5,633 bases of DNA. Source: an uncultured Lachnospiraceae bacterium. Lineage in GTDB: Bacteria; Bacillota_A; Clostridia; Lachnospirales; Lachnospiraceae. The position numbers and the translations under genes are program-made. This document shows, piece after piece, positions 1 through 5,569 of the stretch; position 1 is the stretch's first letter; each line of letters begins with the position of its first letter. The stretch lies in assembly GCA_902766415.1 (NCBI GenBank), contig CACXDR010000025.1, positions 1-5,633 of the forward strand, in the 5' to 3' direction. The notes under the pieces were generated by a model. It had not been told where the DNA came from. It made no database searches and was given only the letters and a program-made list of their open reading frames with translations.

Positions 1-72
1 GCGCAGATCAACGCCCGCGGCAAGGGCGACGTGAAGTCCCTGCAGGAGTGGCACGCGCTGATCAAAGAGTGA
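1..72 (+). CDS. 3' end of an unidentified protein gene (partial)
   Basis: Reading frame 1 is open from the first base of the window to a TGA at 70-72, giving 23 residues that end in KSLQEWHALIKE. The codons favour G or C at the third position (GCC, GGC, AAG, CTG), like the full genes here, and a strong intrinsic terminator begins about 20 bases after the stop. Both points support a real gene whose body lies left of the window. The visible tail is charged and looks helical, with no membrane segment. It is too short for me to assign to a family, so no function is given. It is the only supported plus-strand gene and it converges on the ABC transporter gene. Confidence 0.75.
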   Translation, partial: AQINARGKGDVKSLQEWHALIKE

Positions 73-90
73 TCATAAGGTAAACAACTA

Positions 91-140
91 ACGAGGCTGA
101 CGCACTAAGGCATTTTTCCTTAGTGCGTCAGCCCCGTTTT
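91..140 (+). terminator. Intrinsic terminator of the partial gene, possibly bidirectional
   Basis: Arms GGCTGACGCACTAAGG (95-110) and CCTTAGTGCGTCAGCC (118-133) pair perfectly over 16 bp around the 7-base loop CATTTTT. Past one A/C mismatch (94/134) the stem continues through about four more pairs (90-93 with 135-138). A TTTT run at 137-140 and a T-rich stretch follow on the plus strand. It lies just after the stop at 72. Read on the minus strand, the hairpin is followed by a looser T-rich tract (bases 94 down to 82), so it may also stop transcripts of the convergent ABC gene, which ends at 225. No better terminator for that gene is visible. Confidence 0.9.
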
Positions 141-224
141 GCTTTGTGTTTGTGTTTTGCTCCTGATGCCCGTGTTTTTCTTCTTGCCCTCTTCCGTTAC
201 GCGGCATATCGTGATGTCCAGACT

Positions 225-2117
225 TTAGTAGACGTCCGACGGCGGATATCCGGGCGGCGGGCTTCCGGGCGGCGGCGGATACTCCGGCCTCCCTGCTGCC
301 GCGGCGTCGAGCGCCTTCTTGAACTGCGTCTCGTAGAGCTCCGTGTACACGCCGCCGGCGTTCACGAGCTTCTCATGCTGCCCCCGCTCCACGATGTGGC
401 CGTCCTTCACGACCAGGATCTCGTCCGCCGCGAGGATGGTGGAAAGCCTGTGCGCGATCAGAATGGAGGTCCTGGAATCGATCAGCGGGTCTATAGCCTC
501 CTGGATCTTCATCTCGGAGATGGAGTCGAGCGCGCTGGTCGCCTCGTCGAAGATGAGGAGCGCCGGGTCCTTCAGAAGCACTCTCGCGATCGAGATGCGC
601 TGCTTTTCGCCGCCGGAAAGCTTGAGCCCTCGGTTTCCGACGACCGTGTCGAGGCCCTTCTCCTGAGCGCTTACAAAGTCCCAGATATTCGCCTTTTTGC
701 AGGCCTCGACCAGCTCCTCTTCCTTCGCGTCCGGCTTCGCGTACAGGAGGTTCTCGCGGATGGTCCCGTTGAAGAGATAGGTCTCCTGGCTCACGATCCC
801 GATATTCCTCCTGAGGAACGCGAGGTCCAGCTTCCGGACGTCCGTCCCGTCAAAGGTGATGCTTCCGGAGGATACGTCGTAAAGCCGCGGGATCAGATTG
901 ATCATGGTGCTTTTTCCCGATCCGGACGGTCCCACGATCGCGACGCTGCGCCCGCTCTCCAGGCGGAAGCTCACATCCTTCAGGATCTGCCGCTCCGGCT
1001 CGTAGGAGAAGTTCACGTGGCTGAACTCCACGTTCCCGGAAGCGCTCTCCGGGATTATAGCATCGTCCGCGTTTCTGATCTCCGGCTGCATGTCAAAGTA
1101 CTCGAAGAGGCGCGTAAACATGGCCATGGAGCGGATCCAGTCGACCTGGATGTTCAGAAGCTGGTTCACCGGTCCGTACATCCTGCCGAGCAGGGCCACG
1201 AGAACGGTGATATCACCGACGGTCAGGTCCGCGTCGTACCGCATCATGAGGATGCCGCCGACCAGGTAAAGAAGCATGGGACCCACGCTTGAGAAGGACC
1301 GGAGGATCACCATGAACCAGCGGCCTGCCATGCTCTCCCTGATGTTAAGCGCGATCATCCGGCGGTTCGCGTTCTCGTACTTCTCATACTCCTCCGCTTC
1401 CTTGCCGAAAAGCTTCACAAGGAGCTGGCCGCTCACGGAGAGCGTCTCGTTCAGGATCCCGTTGATCTCGTCGCTGCACTCCTGCGCCTCCCGCGTGAGG
1501 CTCCAGCGGGTGCGGCCCGCGCGCCGCGTCGGAATGGTGAACAGCGGGATGATGGCCATGCCCACGAGGGCCAGGATCCAGTTCTGCCGGAACATGACGG
1601 CCATGGCCACGATCAGGGTGATCACGTTTGACAGGATGTCCGTCAGCGTGTTCGTGATGATCCGCTGCACGCCGTCGATATCCGAGGTCATGCGGGTGAT
1701 GATATCGCCCTGGTTGTTCGTCGTGAAGAAGCGCTGCGACATCGACTGAAGATGCCGGTACATGGCGTTCCGCATGTCGAACGTGATGTGCTGCGCGATC
1801 CAGGTGTTCAGGTAGCTTTCCGCCACGCCGATCAGGTTCGCGGCGAAGGTCACCCCGAGCGACAAAAGGATAAGCCGGATCAGGGCCTCCATGCTGCGGC
1901 CGATGAGTCCTTCGTCGATGATGCGGCCGGTCAGGACGCTCGGAAGGAGCGTGAACACGGACGACACGAAGATCGCAAGGACGACCAGAAGCATCTGCTT
2001 CCAGTACGGGAGGAGGTAGGAAAATACGCGCTTTAAAAGCGCCCCGGTCACCTTCGGCCGGTTCGCCTTCTCCTCCTCTGTAAGATAGCCTCTGCTGAAG
2101 CCGTGGTGTCCGGCCAT
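225..2117 (-). CDS. ABC exporter half-transporter (fused permease and ATPase), MsbA/LmrA/MdlB type
   Basis: A 630-residue inner-membrane ABC exporter subunit with an N-terminal membrane domain and a C-terminal ATPase. Hydrophobic stretches at about 38-62, 78-100, 158-176, 178-196, 267-290 and 298-316 fit the usual six helices. The ATPase has an A-loop Tyr (Y372), Walker A GPSGSGKST (396-404), Q-loop Q444, signature LSGGE (500-504), Walker B LIFDE (521-525, catalytic E525), D-loop SALD (528-531) and H-loop H556, so it should be active. With no partner half-transporter beside it, it probably works as a homodimer (inference). Drug, lipid or peptide export are all possible and the substrate cannot be read from sequence. 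AAAGGAGG at 2123-2130, 5 bases before the ATG, fixes the start. The last 20 or so residues form a proline-rich tail (PPPPGSPPPGYPPSDVY) beyond the normal end of the domain, which is unusual. Confidence 0.97.
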   Translation of the reverse strand: MAGHHGFSRGYLTEEEKANRPKVTGALLKRVFSYLLPYWKQMLLVVLAIFVSSVFTLLPSVLTGRIIDEGLIGRSMEALIRLILLSLGVTFAANLIGVAESYLNTWIAQHITFDMRNAMYRHLQSMSQRFFTTNNQGDIITRMTSDIDGVQRIITNTLTDILSNVITLIVAMAVMFRQNWILALVGMAIIPLFTIPTRRAGRTRWSLTREAQECSDEINGILNETLSVSGQLLVKLFGKEAEEYEKYENANRRMIALNIRESMAGRWFMVILRSFSSVGPMLLYLVGGILMMRYDADLTVGDITVLVALLGRMYGPVNQLLNIQVDWIRSMAMFTRLFEYFDMQPEIRNADDAIIPESASGNVEFSHVNFSYEPERQILKDVSFRLESGRSVAIVGPSGSGKSTMINLIPRLYDVSSGSITFDGTDVRKLDLAFLRRNIGIVSQETYLFNGTIRENLLYAKPDAKEEELVEACKKANIWDFVSAQEKGLDTVVGNRGLKLSGGEKQRISIARVLLKDPALLIFDEATSALDSISEMKIQEAIDPLIDSRTSILIAHRLSTILAADEILVVKDGHIVERGQHEKLVNAGGVYTELYETQFKKALDAAAAGRPEYPPPPGSPPPGYPPSDVY

Positions 2118-2122
2118 GGCAG

Positions 2123-2250
2123 CCTCCTTTCCGTTTCCCCGGCGCTTCCGTCAGGAATTCCGGCCTTCTTTTCTTCCCGGGCGCTTCTGCCCGGGGCACC
2201 GGTTCGCTTTCCGAATCTCCGGGAGGTACCGGCCTCAGGCCGGTACCTCA
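2123..2250 (-). other. Structured 5' leader of the ABC exporter gene
   Basis: Between the probable promoter and the start codon, the minus-strand transcript contains two perfect hairpins. The first is a 27-base palindrome, GAGGTACCGGCCT / AGGCCGGTACCTC (2223-2235 and 2237-2249) around a single central base, so the real loop must open by a few pairs. It would sit within about 10 bases of the mRNA 5' end. The second is CCCGGGC / GCCCGGG (2176-2182 and 2189-2195) with a 6-base loop. Neither is followed by a U tract, so they are not terminators in this direction. The leader ends in the ribosome binding site AAAGGAGG (2123-2130). No known riboswitch class is recognised. Confidence 0.55.
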
Positions 2251-2261
2251 AGTCTTATAAC

Positions 2262-2290
2262 AGTATATCATCCGAAAAATGGCGGCGCAA
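2262..2290 (-). promoter_or_regulatory. Probable promoter of the ABC exporter gene
   Basis: On the minus strand a TATACT hexamer (2262-2267) lies 17 bp from TTGCGC (2285-2290), which matches the -35 consensus only in TTG. The -10 element is good and the -35 weak. A second AT-rich hexamer, TTATAA (2255-2260), is an alternative -10. Transcription would start near 2254-2256 and leave a leader of about 135 bases. The -35 lies inside the terminator hairpin of the upstream DUF5688 gene, so the two signals overlap. The position directly after a terminator and before a well-spaced gene supports a promoter here. Confidence 0.45.
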
Positions 2291-2303
2291 TTGCCGCCAT
2301 TTT
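2274..2303 (-). terminator. Intrinsic terminator of the DUF5688 gene, symmetrical
   Basis: Arms AAAATGGCGGC (2276-2286) and GCCGCCATTTT (2293-2303) pair perfectly over 11 bp with a 6-base loop. Read on the minus strand the GC-rich stem runs directly into ATTTTTC (five T, 2275-2279), the classic intrinsic terminator layout. The A and T tracts on both sides mean it could also work on the plus strand, though no plus-strand gene ends nearby. It lies about 120 bases after the stop of the DUF5688 gene and separates it from the ABC gene. Confidence 0.85.
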
Positions 2304-2424
2304 CTGACGGTTTATCTCAGTCGGCGAAGGCCCTCTCTGAGACAAAAGCTCCAGGGGGGATCCTTTCCCTTCCGGCCTGCGGAGGCCCGGCGTTGCGCCG
2401 GCTTTCTGTATTCCGGCGGAGGAT
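2304..2424 (-). other. 3' untranslated region of the DUF5688 gene with three small hairpins
   Basis: This stretch lies between the DUF5688 stop codon and its terminator. No convincing ORF with a ribosome binding site is present on either strand. It contains CCGGCG / CGCCGG (2387-2392 and 2396-2401, 3-base loop), GGCCT / AGGCC (2374-2378 and 2383-2387, 4-base loop) and TCTCAG / CTGAGA (2315-2320 and 2337-2342, with a possible inner GC stem). The first two share base 2387 and cannot both form fully. None has a U tract on the minus strand. They may protect the 3' end of the transcript or have no function. Confidence 0.4.
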
Positions 2425-3042
2425 CTACGCGATCTTCAGGAGCATCCCGCTCTCCGCGTCGTAGCGGTACGCGTAGTCCGACAGGCGTTCCTCCTCCGCG
2501 ACCTCCCGGCGGTTCACCTCCCGTACCATCTCCGTGAGGGCGGATTCGTCGACGTTCTGTTCCGCGCGGAGCACGAGGACCTCGTGGATACTGGACGGGA
2601 GGAGGTAGAAATCCCCGCCGAGCTGTCCCGAGATCTTCCTTAAGAAGCCCGGGTAGGTGATGACCGCGGCGCCGCAGGCGGCGTCCCCGTTGGTCGCGAT
2701 GAGGAGCTCTGTTCCGCCCTCCTCCGGCTCCCAGTCTGCGCCGTCCGGCATGAGTCCCTTCAGCACCCTTGCAAGCGGCATGAGCTCCGCGGGCTTTTTT
2801 TCCGCCGCGTTCCGCTCCGCGTCCGCGCGGAGAAGGTCCGGGCTTATACCCCAGGCCTTGATCTCCGCGTAGCTCACCGTGCGCAGGGTGTGCTTCCCGT
2901 CATGCTCCCCCAGGTCCATGCAGACGATCTCCGCCATGTCCCCGATGATCCCGTGGGGAATGTTTTCAAGAGCCTCCGCGTTGATCGTTGCGGACGTCAA
3001 AAAGACCGTCAGGCTGTCCTTTACGGCGTTGTAATCATTCAT
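2425..3042 (-). CDS. Short DUF5688-family protein, function unknown
   Basis: A 205-residue soluble protein with no signal peptide or membrane segment. The C-terminal half carries what I recognise as the DUF5688 pattern: LLIATNGDAACGAAVITYPG (113-132), FYLLPSSIHEVLVL (145-158) and VREVNRREVAEEERLSDYAY (173-192), followed by RYD. The family has no established function. From memory, typical members are nearer 300 residues with an additional N-terminal part, so this one looks N-terminally short. The frame upstream is closed by a TGA that directly abuts the ATG, and the residues encoded there do not resemble the missing part, so a simple frameshift is not evident. GGAG at 3051-3054, 8 bases before the ATG, supports the start. 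The gene is monocistronic: consensus promoter upstream, terminator downstream. Coding and family are well supported; the role is unknown. Confidence 0.88.
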   Translation of the reverse strand: MNDYNAVKDSLTVFLTSATINAEALENIPHGIIGDMAEIVCMDLGEHDGKHTLRTVSYAEIKAWGISPDLLRADAERNAAEKKPAELMPLARVLKGLMPDGADWEPEEGGTELLIATNGDAACGAAVITYPGFLRKISGQLGGDFYLLPSSIHEVLVLRAEQNVDESALTEMVREVNRREVAEEERLSDYAYRYDAESGMLLKIA

Positions 3043-3051
3043 TCAGTTTTC

Positions 3052-3085
3052 TCCGTTTCTCCGGAACGTTTCCGGGCAAAACGGA
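3052..3085 (-). promoter_or_regulatory. Leader hairpin overlapping the DUF5688 ribosome binding site
   Basis: TCCGTTT (3052-3058) pairs with AAACGGA (3079-3085), and inside it CCGGAA (3061-3066) pairs with TTCCGG (3070-3075) around a 3-base loop. The 3' foot of this stem on the mRNA covers three of the four bases of the GGAG Shine-Dalgarno (3051-3054). The transcript could therefore have its translation start partly masked. Further upstream CCGGCAGCTGCCGG (3101-3114) is a perfect 14-base palindrome. Regulation is inferred from structure only. Confidence 0.4.
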
Positions 3086-3163
3086 ACGAGCAGGGGAAGA
3101 CCGGCAGCTGCCGGCTGAAAGACATGCTCCCGCTTCGGCTGCATCCTCCGCGGGATCATTTCG

Positions 3164-3192
3164 ATTATAATATAGCTTTCACGGCATGTCAA
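3164..3192 (-). promoter_or_regulatory. Exact-consensus sigma-70/A promoter of the DUF5688 gene
   Basis: On the minus strand TTGACA (3187-3192) and TATAAT (3164-3169) are separated by exactly 17 bp, the full consensus for the housekeeping sigma factor. Transcription should start near 3157 and give a leader of about 115 bases before the ATG at 3042. It lies about 60 bases downstream of the transketolase terminator, so the DUF5688 gene has its own transcript. I see no obvious operator overlapping it. Confidence 0.9.
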
Positions 3193-3252
3193 AGTGAAGG
3201 ATCTGTGCAGCCGTCCCGGCGCGGATACACACAGTGCAGGCCTGAGCACAGC

Positions 3253-3284
3253 AAAAGAACCGCCAGGATCTCTCCTGGCGGTTC
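3253..3284 (-). terminator. Intrinsic terminator of the transketolase gene
   Basis: Arms GAACCGCCAGGA (3257-3268) and TCCTGGCGGTTC (3273-3284) pair perfectly over 12 bp around the 4-base loop TCTC. On the minus strand the stem is followed directly by TTTT (3253-3256). It begins 33 bases after the transketolase stop codon. The plus-strand side is also T-rich (CCCGTCTTTATTCTTT), so it may work both ways, but no plus-strand gene ends here. Confidence 0.9.
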
Positions 3285-3317
3285 CCGTCTTTATTCTTTA
3301 AATCACTTTTCACAGGC

Positions 3318-5300
3318 TTACAGGCTCTTCACCGTGTTCACGACGTTCTCGACCGTGAAGCCATAGTACTCGAACAGGGTGTTGGCCGGGCCGGAAGCGC
3401 CGAAGCCCTTCATGCAGATCGCCTTGCCGTCAAGGCCGATGTACTTGTACCAGCCGAAGTCGGACAGCGCCTCGACGGAGACACGCTTGCGGATGCTCTT
3501 CGGAAGGACGGACTCCTTGTACTCGTCGGACTGCTGCTCGAAGACCTCCATGCACGGCATGGAGACGACGCGGACCTGGTAGCCCTCTTCCGCGAGCTGC
3601 TTCTGCGCCTTGATCGCGAGATCCACCTCGGAGCCGCTGGCAATGATGATGTACTCCGGAGCCTTCTCGGAATCGGAGATGACGTAGCCGCCCTTCAGGG
3701 CGCCCTTGCCGTCGCCGGAGATCTGCGCTAGGTTCTGTCTCGTGAGGACCAGGCCGGTCGGGGTCTTCTCGCTGTTCAGGGCCGCGTACCACGCAGCCTC
3801 GGTCTCTGCCCTGTCGCACGGACGGAAGACCTGGAAGTTCGGCTGCGAGCGGAGCATGGCCATCTGCTCGATCGGCTCGTGGGTCGGGCCGTCCTCGCCG
3901 ACGCCGATGGAGTCGTGGGTCAGGACGAAGATCTGCGGGATGTTCATGATGGACGCAAGGCGTGCCATCGGCTTCATGTAGTCACTGAATACGAAGAAGG
4001 TGCCGACGTAGGTGCGGAGGCCGCCGTGCAGCAGCATGCCGTTCGCGATGTCGGACATGCCGAGCTCGCGGACACCGAAGTGGATGTTCCTGCCTGCAGG
4101 AGCATCAGCCGAGAAGAACGGCTCGCCCTTCATATCCGTCTTGTTGGACGGAGCAAGGTCCGCGGAACCGCCGAAGAGGTTCGGGATCTTGTCCTTCAGG
4201 ACCTGGATGACCGCGCCGGAGGAAGCTCTGGTCGCTTCCGCCTTCGGAGCCTGTACCCAGTACTCGGCATCGTCCGTAAGGGCCTTCTCGGCATCCTTGG
4301 AGTGCCAGAGATCCCACTTCTCCGCAAGCTCCGGATATTCCTTCCGGTATGCCGCGAAGAGCTCGTTCCATGCAGCCTCTGCCGGAGCCTTCGCCGCGGT
4401 CAGCTCAGCGTAGTGCGCGTAGACCTCGTCCGGAACGTAGAACGCTTCCTTGGACGGCCAGCCGAGGAAATCCTTCATGGCGTCGATGTTGTCCTGGCCG
4501 AGCGGCTCGCCGTGCGCCGCAGCGGTGCCCTGCTTTGCCGGGCATCCGTAGCCGATCTGGGTCTTGACGATGATGAAGTACGGAGCGCTGGTGTCAGCCG
4601 CAGCAGCCTCGATCGCCGCGCCGATAGCTTCCATGTCGTTGCCGTCCTCGACGGTCAGGGTCTTGAAGCCGAACGCCTCGACGCGCTTCTTCACGTCCTC
4701 GGTGAACGCGATGTCGGTGCTGCCCTCGATGGAGATCTTGTTGGAATCATAGAGGATGGTGAGCTTGTCAAGCTTCCAGGTGCCTGCCAGGGACAGGGAC
4801 TCGGAGGAGATGCCCTCCATCATGCAGCCGTCGCCGCAGATCGCGTAGGTCCTGTGGTTCACGATCTCGTAGCCCGGCTTGTTGAAGACTGCCGCGAGGT
4901 GCTTTTCAGCAGCAGCCATACCGACTGCCATGCCGAGGCCCGCGCCGAGCGGTCCCGTGGTCGCTTCGATGCCGACGGTGTGGCCGTACTCCGGATGTCC
5001 CGGGGTCAGGGAACCGAACTGGCGGAACTGGGTCAGGTCCTCCTTCGTAAGGCCGTAGCCGAACAGGTGGAGCAGGGAGTAAAGAAGCATGGAGCCATGG
5101 CCGCCGGACAGGATGAAGCGGTCCCTGTCCTCCCACTTCGGGGACTTCGGGTTGATCTTCATGTGGTGTGCCCACAGCTCATAGGCCATGGAAGCAGCGC
5201 CGAGCGGCAGGCCCGGATGGCCGGAATTGGCCTTCTGGATAGCATCCGCGGAAAGCACACGGATGGCATTGACGCACTGGACATCGATGTTCTGGTTCAT
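3318..5300 (-). CDS. tkt: Transketolase (thiamine diphosphate-dependent, full-length single chain)
   Basis: A 660-residue cytosolic enzyme of the non-oxidative pentose phosphate pathway. It moves a two-carbon ketol unit from xylulose 5-phosphate or fructose 6-phosphate to ribose 5-phosphate or erythrose 4-phosphate, using thiamine diphosphate and a divalent metal. The order is the cofactor pyrophosphate domain (about 1-330), the pyrimidine domain (about 350-525) and the C-terminal domain (about 535-660). Visible key residues are H28 in SGHPG, H68 in GGHGS, H102 in GHPE, GPLG (116-119), the metal/cofactor motif with D157 (GDGCMMEG, 156-163) and N187, H263, R358, catalytic E412 in VRELGM, H474 in GPTHEP and R521 in LTRQN. 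All are intact and the length is normal. It is one chain, unlike the split two-gene form of some Clostridia and archaea. AGGAGG at 5310-5315, 9 bases before the ATG, fixes the start. Confidence 0.98.
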   Translation of the reverse strand: MNQNIDVQCVNAIRVLSADAIQKANSGHPGLPLGAASMAYELWAHHMKINPKSPKWEDRDRFILSGGHGSMLLYSLLHLFGYGLTKEDLTQFRQFGSLTPGHPEYGHTVGIEATTGPLGAGLGMAVGMAAAEKHLAAVFNKPGYEIVNHRTYAICGDGCMMEGISSESLSLAGTWKLDKLTILYDSNKISIEGSTDIAFTEDVKKRVEAFGFKTLTVEDGNDMEAIGAAIEAAAADTSAPYFIIVKTQIGYGCPAKQGTAAAHGEPLGQDNIDAMKDFLGWPSKEAFYVPDEVYAHYAELTAAKAPAEAAWNELFAAYRKEYPELAEKWDLWHSKDAEKALTDDAEYWVQAPKAEATRASSGAVIQVLKDKIPNLFGGSADLAPSNKTDMKGEPFFSADAPAGRNIHFGVRELGMSDIANGMLLHGGLRTYVGTFFVFSDYMKPMARLASIMNIPQIFVLTHDSIGVGEDGPTHEPIEQMAMLRSQPNFQVFRPCDRAETEAAWYAALNSEKTPTGLVLTRQNLAQISGDGKGALKGGYVISDSEKAPEYIIIASGSEVDLAIKAQKQLAEEGYQVRVVSMPCMEVFEQQSDEYKESVLPKSIRKRVSVEALSDFGWYKYIGLDGKAICMKGFGASGPANTLFEYYGFTVENVVNTVKSL

Positions 5301-5330
5301 AATTGACTCCCTCCTGCGATATTAATAGTT

Positions 5331-5375
5331 AGTATAATTTTCGCCTTTTTCCGGGGAGATGTCAAACTGATTATA
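5331..5375 (-). promoter_or_regulatory. Probable transketolase promoter region, exact elements uncertain
   Basis: This AT-rich stretch between the small ORF and the transketolase start has promoter-like hexamers on the minus strand: TATAAT (5370-5375), TTGACA (5360-5365) and TATACT (5331-5336). TTGACA and TATACT are 23 bp apart, too far for a standard sigma-A promoter. With 17 bp spacing TTGACA would use GAAAAT (5337-5342), a 4 of 6 match. TATAAT would use a weak -35, ATGGAA (5393-5398), inside the small ORF. A promoter here is likely, but which pair is used cannot be decided by reading. Confidence 0.45.
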
Positions 5376-5383
5376 CGATCTTT

Positions 5384-5488
5384 TTATGAGTTTTCCATAT
5401 AATCCATATAATCGCTCTCGCAGGAAAAAAGCATATAGCTTCCGTCCACATATCCCATATATCCTGTCTCCGTCGTATAGCCTTTCAT
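5384..5488 (-). CDS. 34-residue Tyr/Met-rich small protein, function unknown
   Basis: An ATG at 5486-5488 opens 34 codons ending in TAA at 5384-5386. AAAGGAG (5495-5501) lies 6 bases before the ATG, as good a ribosome binding site as those of the large genes here. The protein starts MKGYTTETGYMGYVDG and has six Tyr and five Met, with recurring GYM, SYM and DYM triplets and a tandem DYM-DYM (residues 26-31). It is acidic, has one Cys (C23) and no membrane helix. It is short, more AT-rich than its neighbours and overlaps a longer ORF in another frame (ATG at 5561) that has no ribosome binding site, so gene callers may miss it. I have an impression of similar unnamed small Clostridia proteins with a GYMGYVDG-YMLF pattern but cannot verify it. 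It ends 83 bases before transketolase and could be co-transcribed. No function is assigned. Confidence 0.62.
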   Translation of the reverse strand: MKGYTTETGYMGYVDGSYMLFSCESDYMDYMENS

Positions 5489-5494
5489 CCCGGA

Positions 5495-5501
5495 CTCCTT
5501 T
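5495..5501 (-). promoter_or_regulatory. Shine-Dalgarno site that decides the start of the 34-aa ORF
   Basis: On the minus strand AAAGGAG lies 6 bases upstream of the ATG at 5488. It is the main evidence that this frame, rather than the overlapping longer frame starting at 5561, is the translated one. Confidence 0.65.
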
Positions 5502-5569
5502 CGTGACATCCTGCGTGTTCCGGGAAAACGGGCGCCCTTTCAGGCAATTCCCCTTTTCCATCTGTTTAC

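Noticed and set aside
123..1292. 389-codon plus-strand ORF antisense to the ABC exporter
   Set aside because: It starts inside the terminator hairpin and lies over the exporter ATPase domain, whose motifs are unambiguous on the minus strand. No recognisable domain.
1384..2251. Minus-strand ORFs of 271 and 67 codons overlapping the 5' part of the exporter in other frames
   Set aside because: They are Arg/Pro/His/Gly-rich out-of-frame readings of the same DNA. The exporter has the well-placed AAAGGAGG site and intact membrane and ATPase domains.
2103..2537. Plus-strand ORFs of 61 to 144 codons across the exporter leader and DUF5688 3' region
   Set aside because: They run through hairpins, a terminator and the antisense of two genes, with Ser/Pro/Arg-rich content and no binding site.
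3879..5306. 475-codon plus-strand ORF antisense to transketolase, and similar shadows at 3379-3981
   Set aside because: Transketolase on the opposite strand has every expected catalytic motif. The antisense product is Arg/Val/Leu/Asp-rich low-information sequence typical of the complement of GC-rich codons, and there is no ribosome binding site or family motif.
5396..5480. TATATG repeats considered as a CRISPR-like or iteron array
   Set aside because: The copies are short and irregularly spaced, and are explained by Tyr-Met codon pairs in one reading frame; there are no spacers of constant length.
5322..5561. 79-codon minus-strand ORF starting at 5561
   Set aside because: No Shine-Dalgarno site precedes its ATG. 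It overlaps the 34-aa ORF in a different frame, and the latter has a near-perfect binding site and a more regular product.
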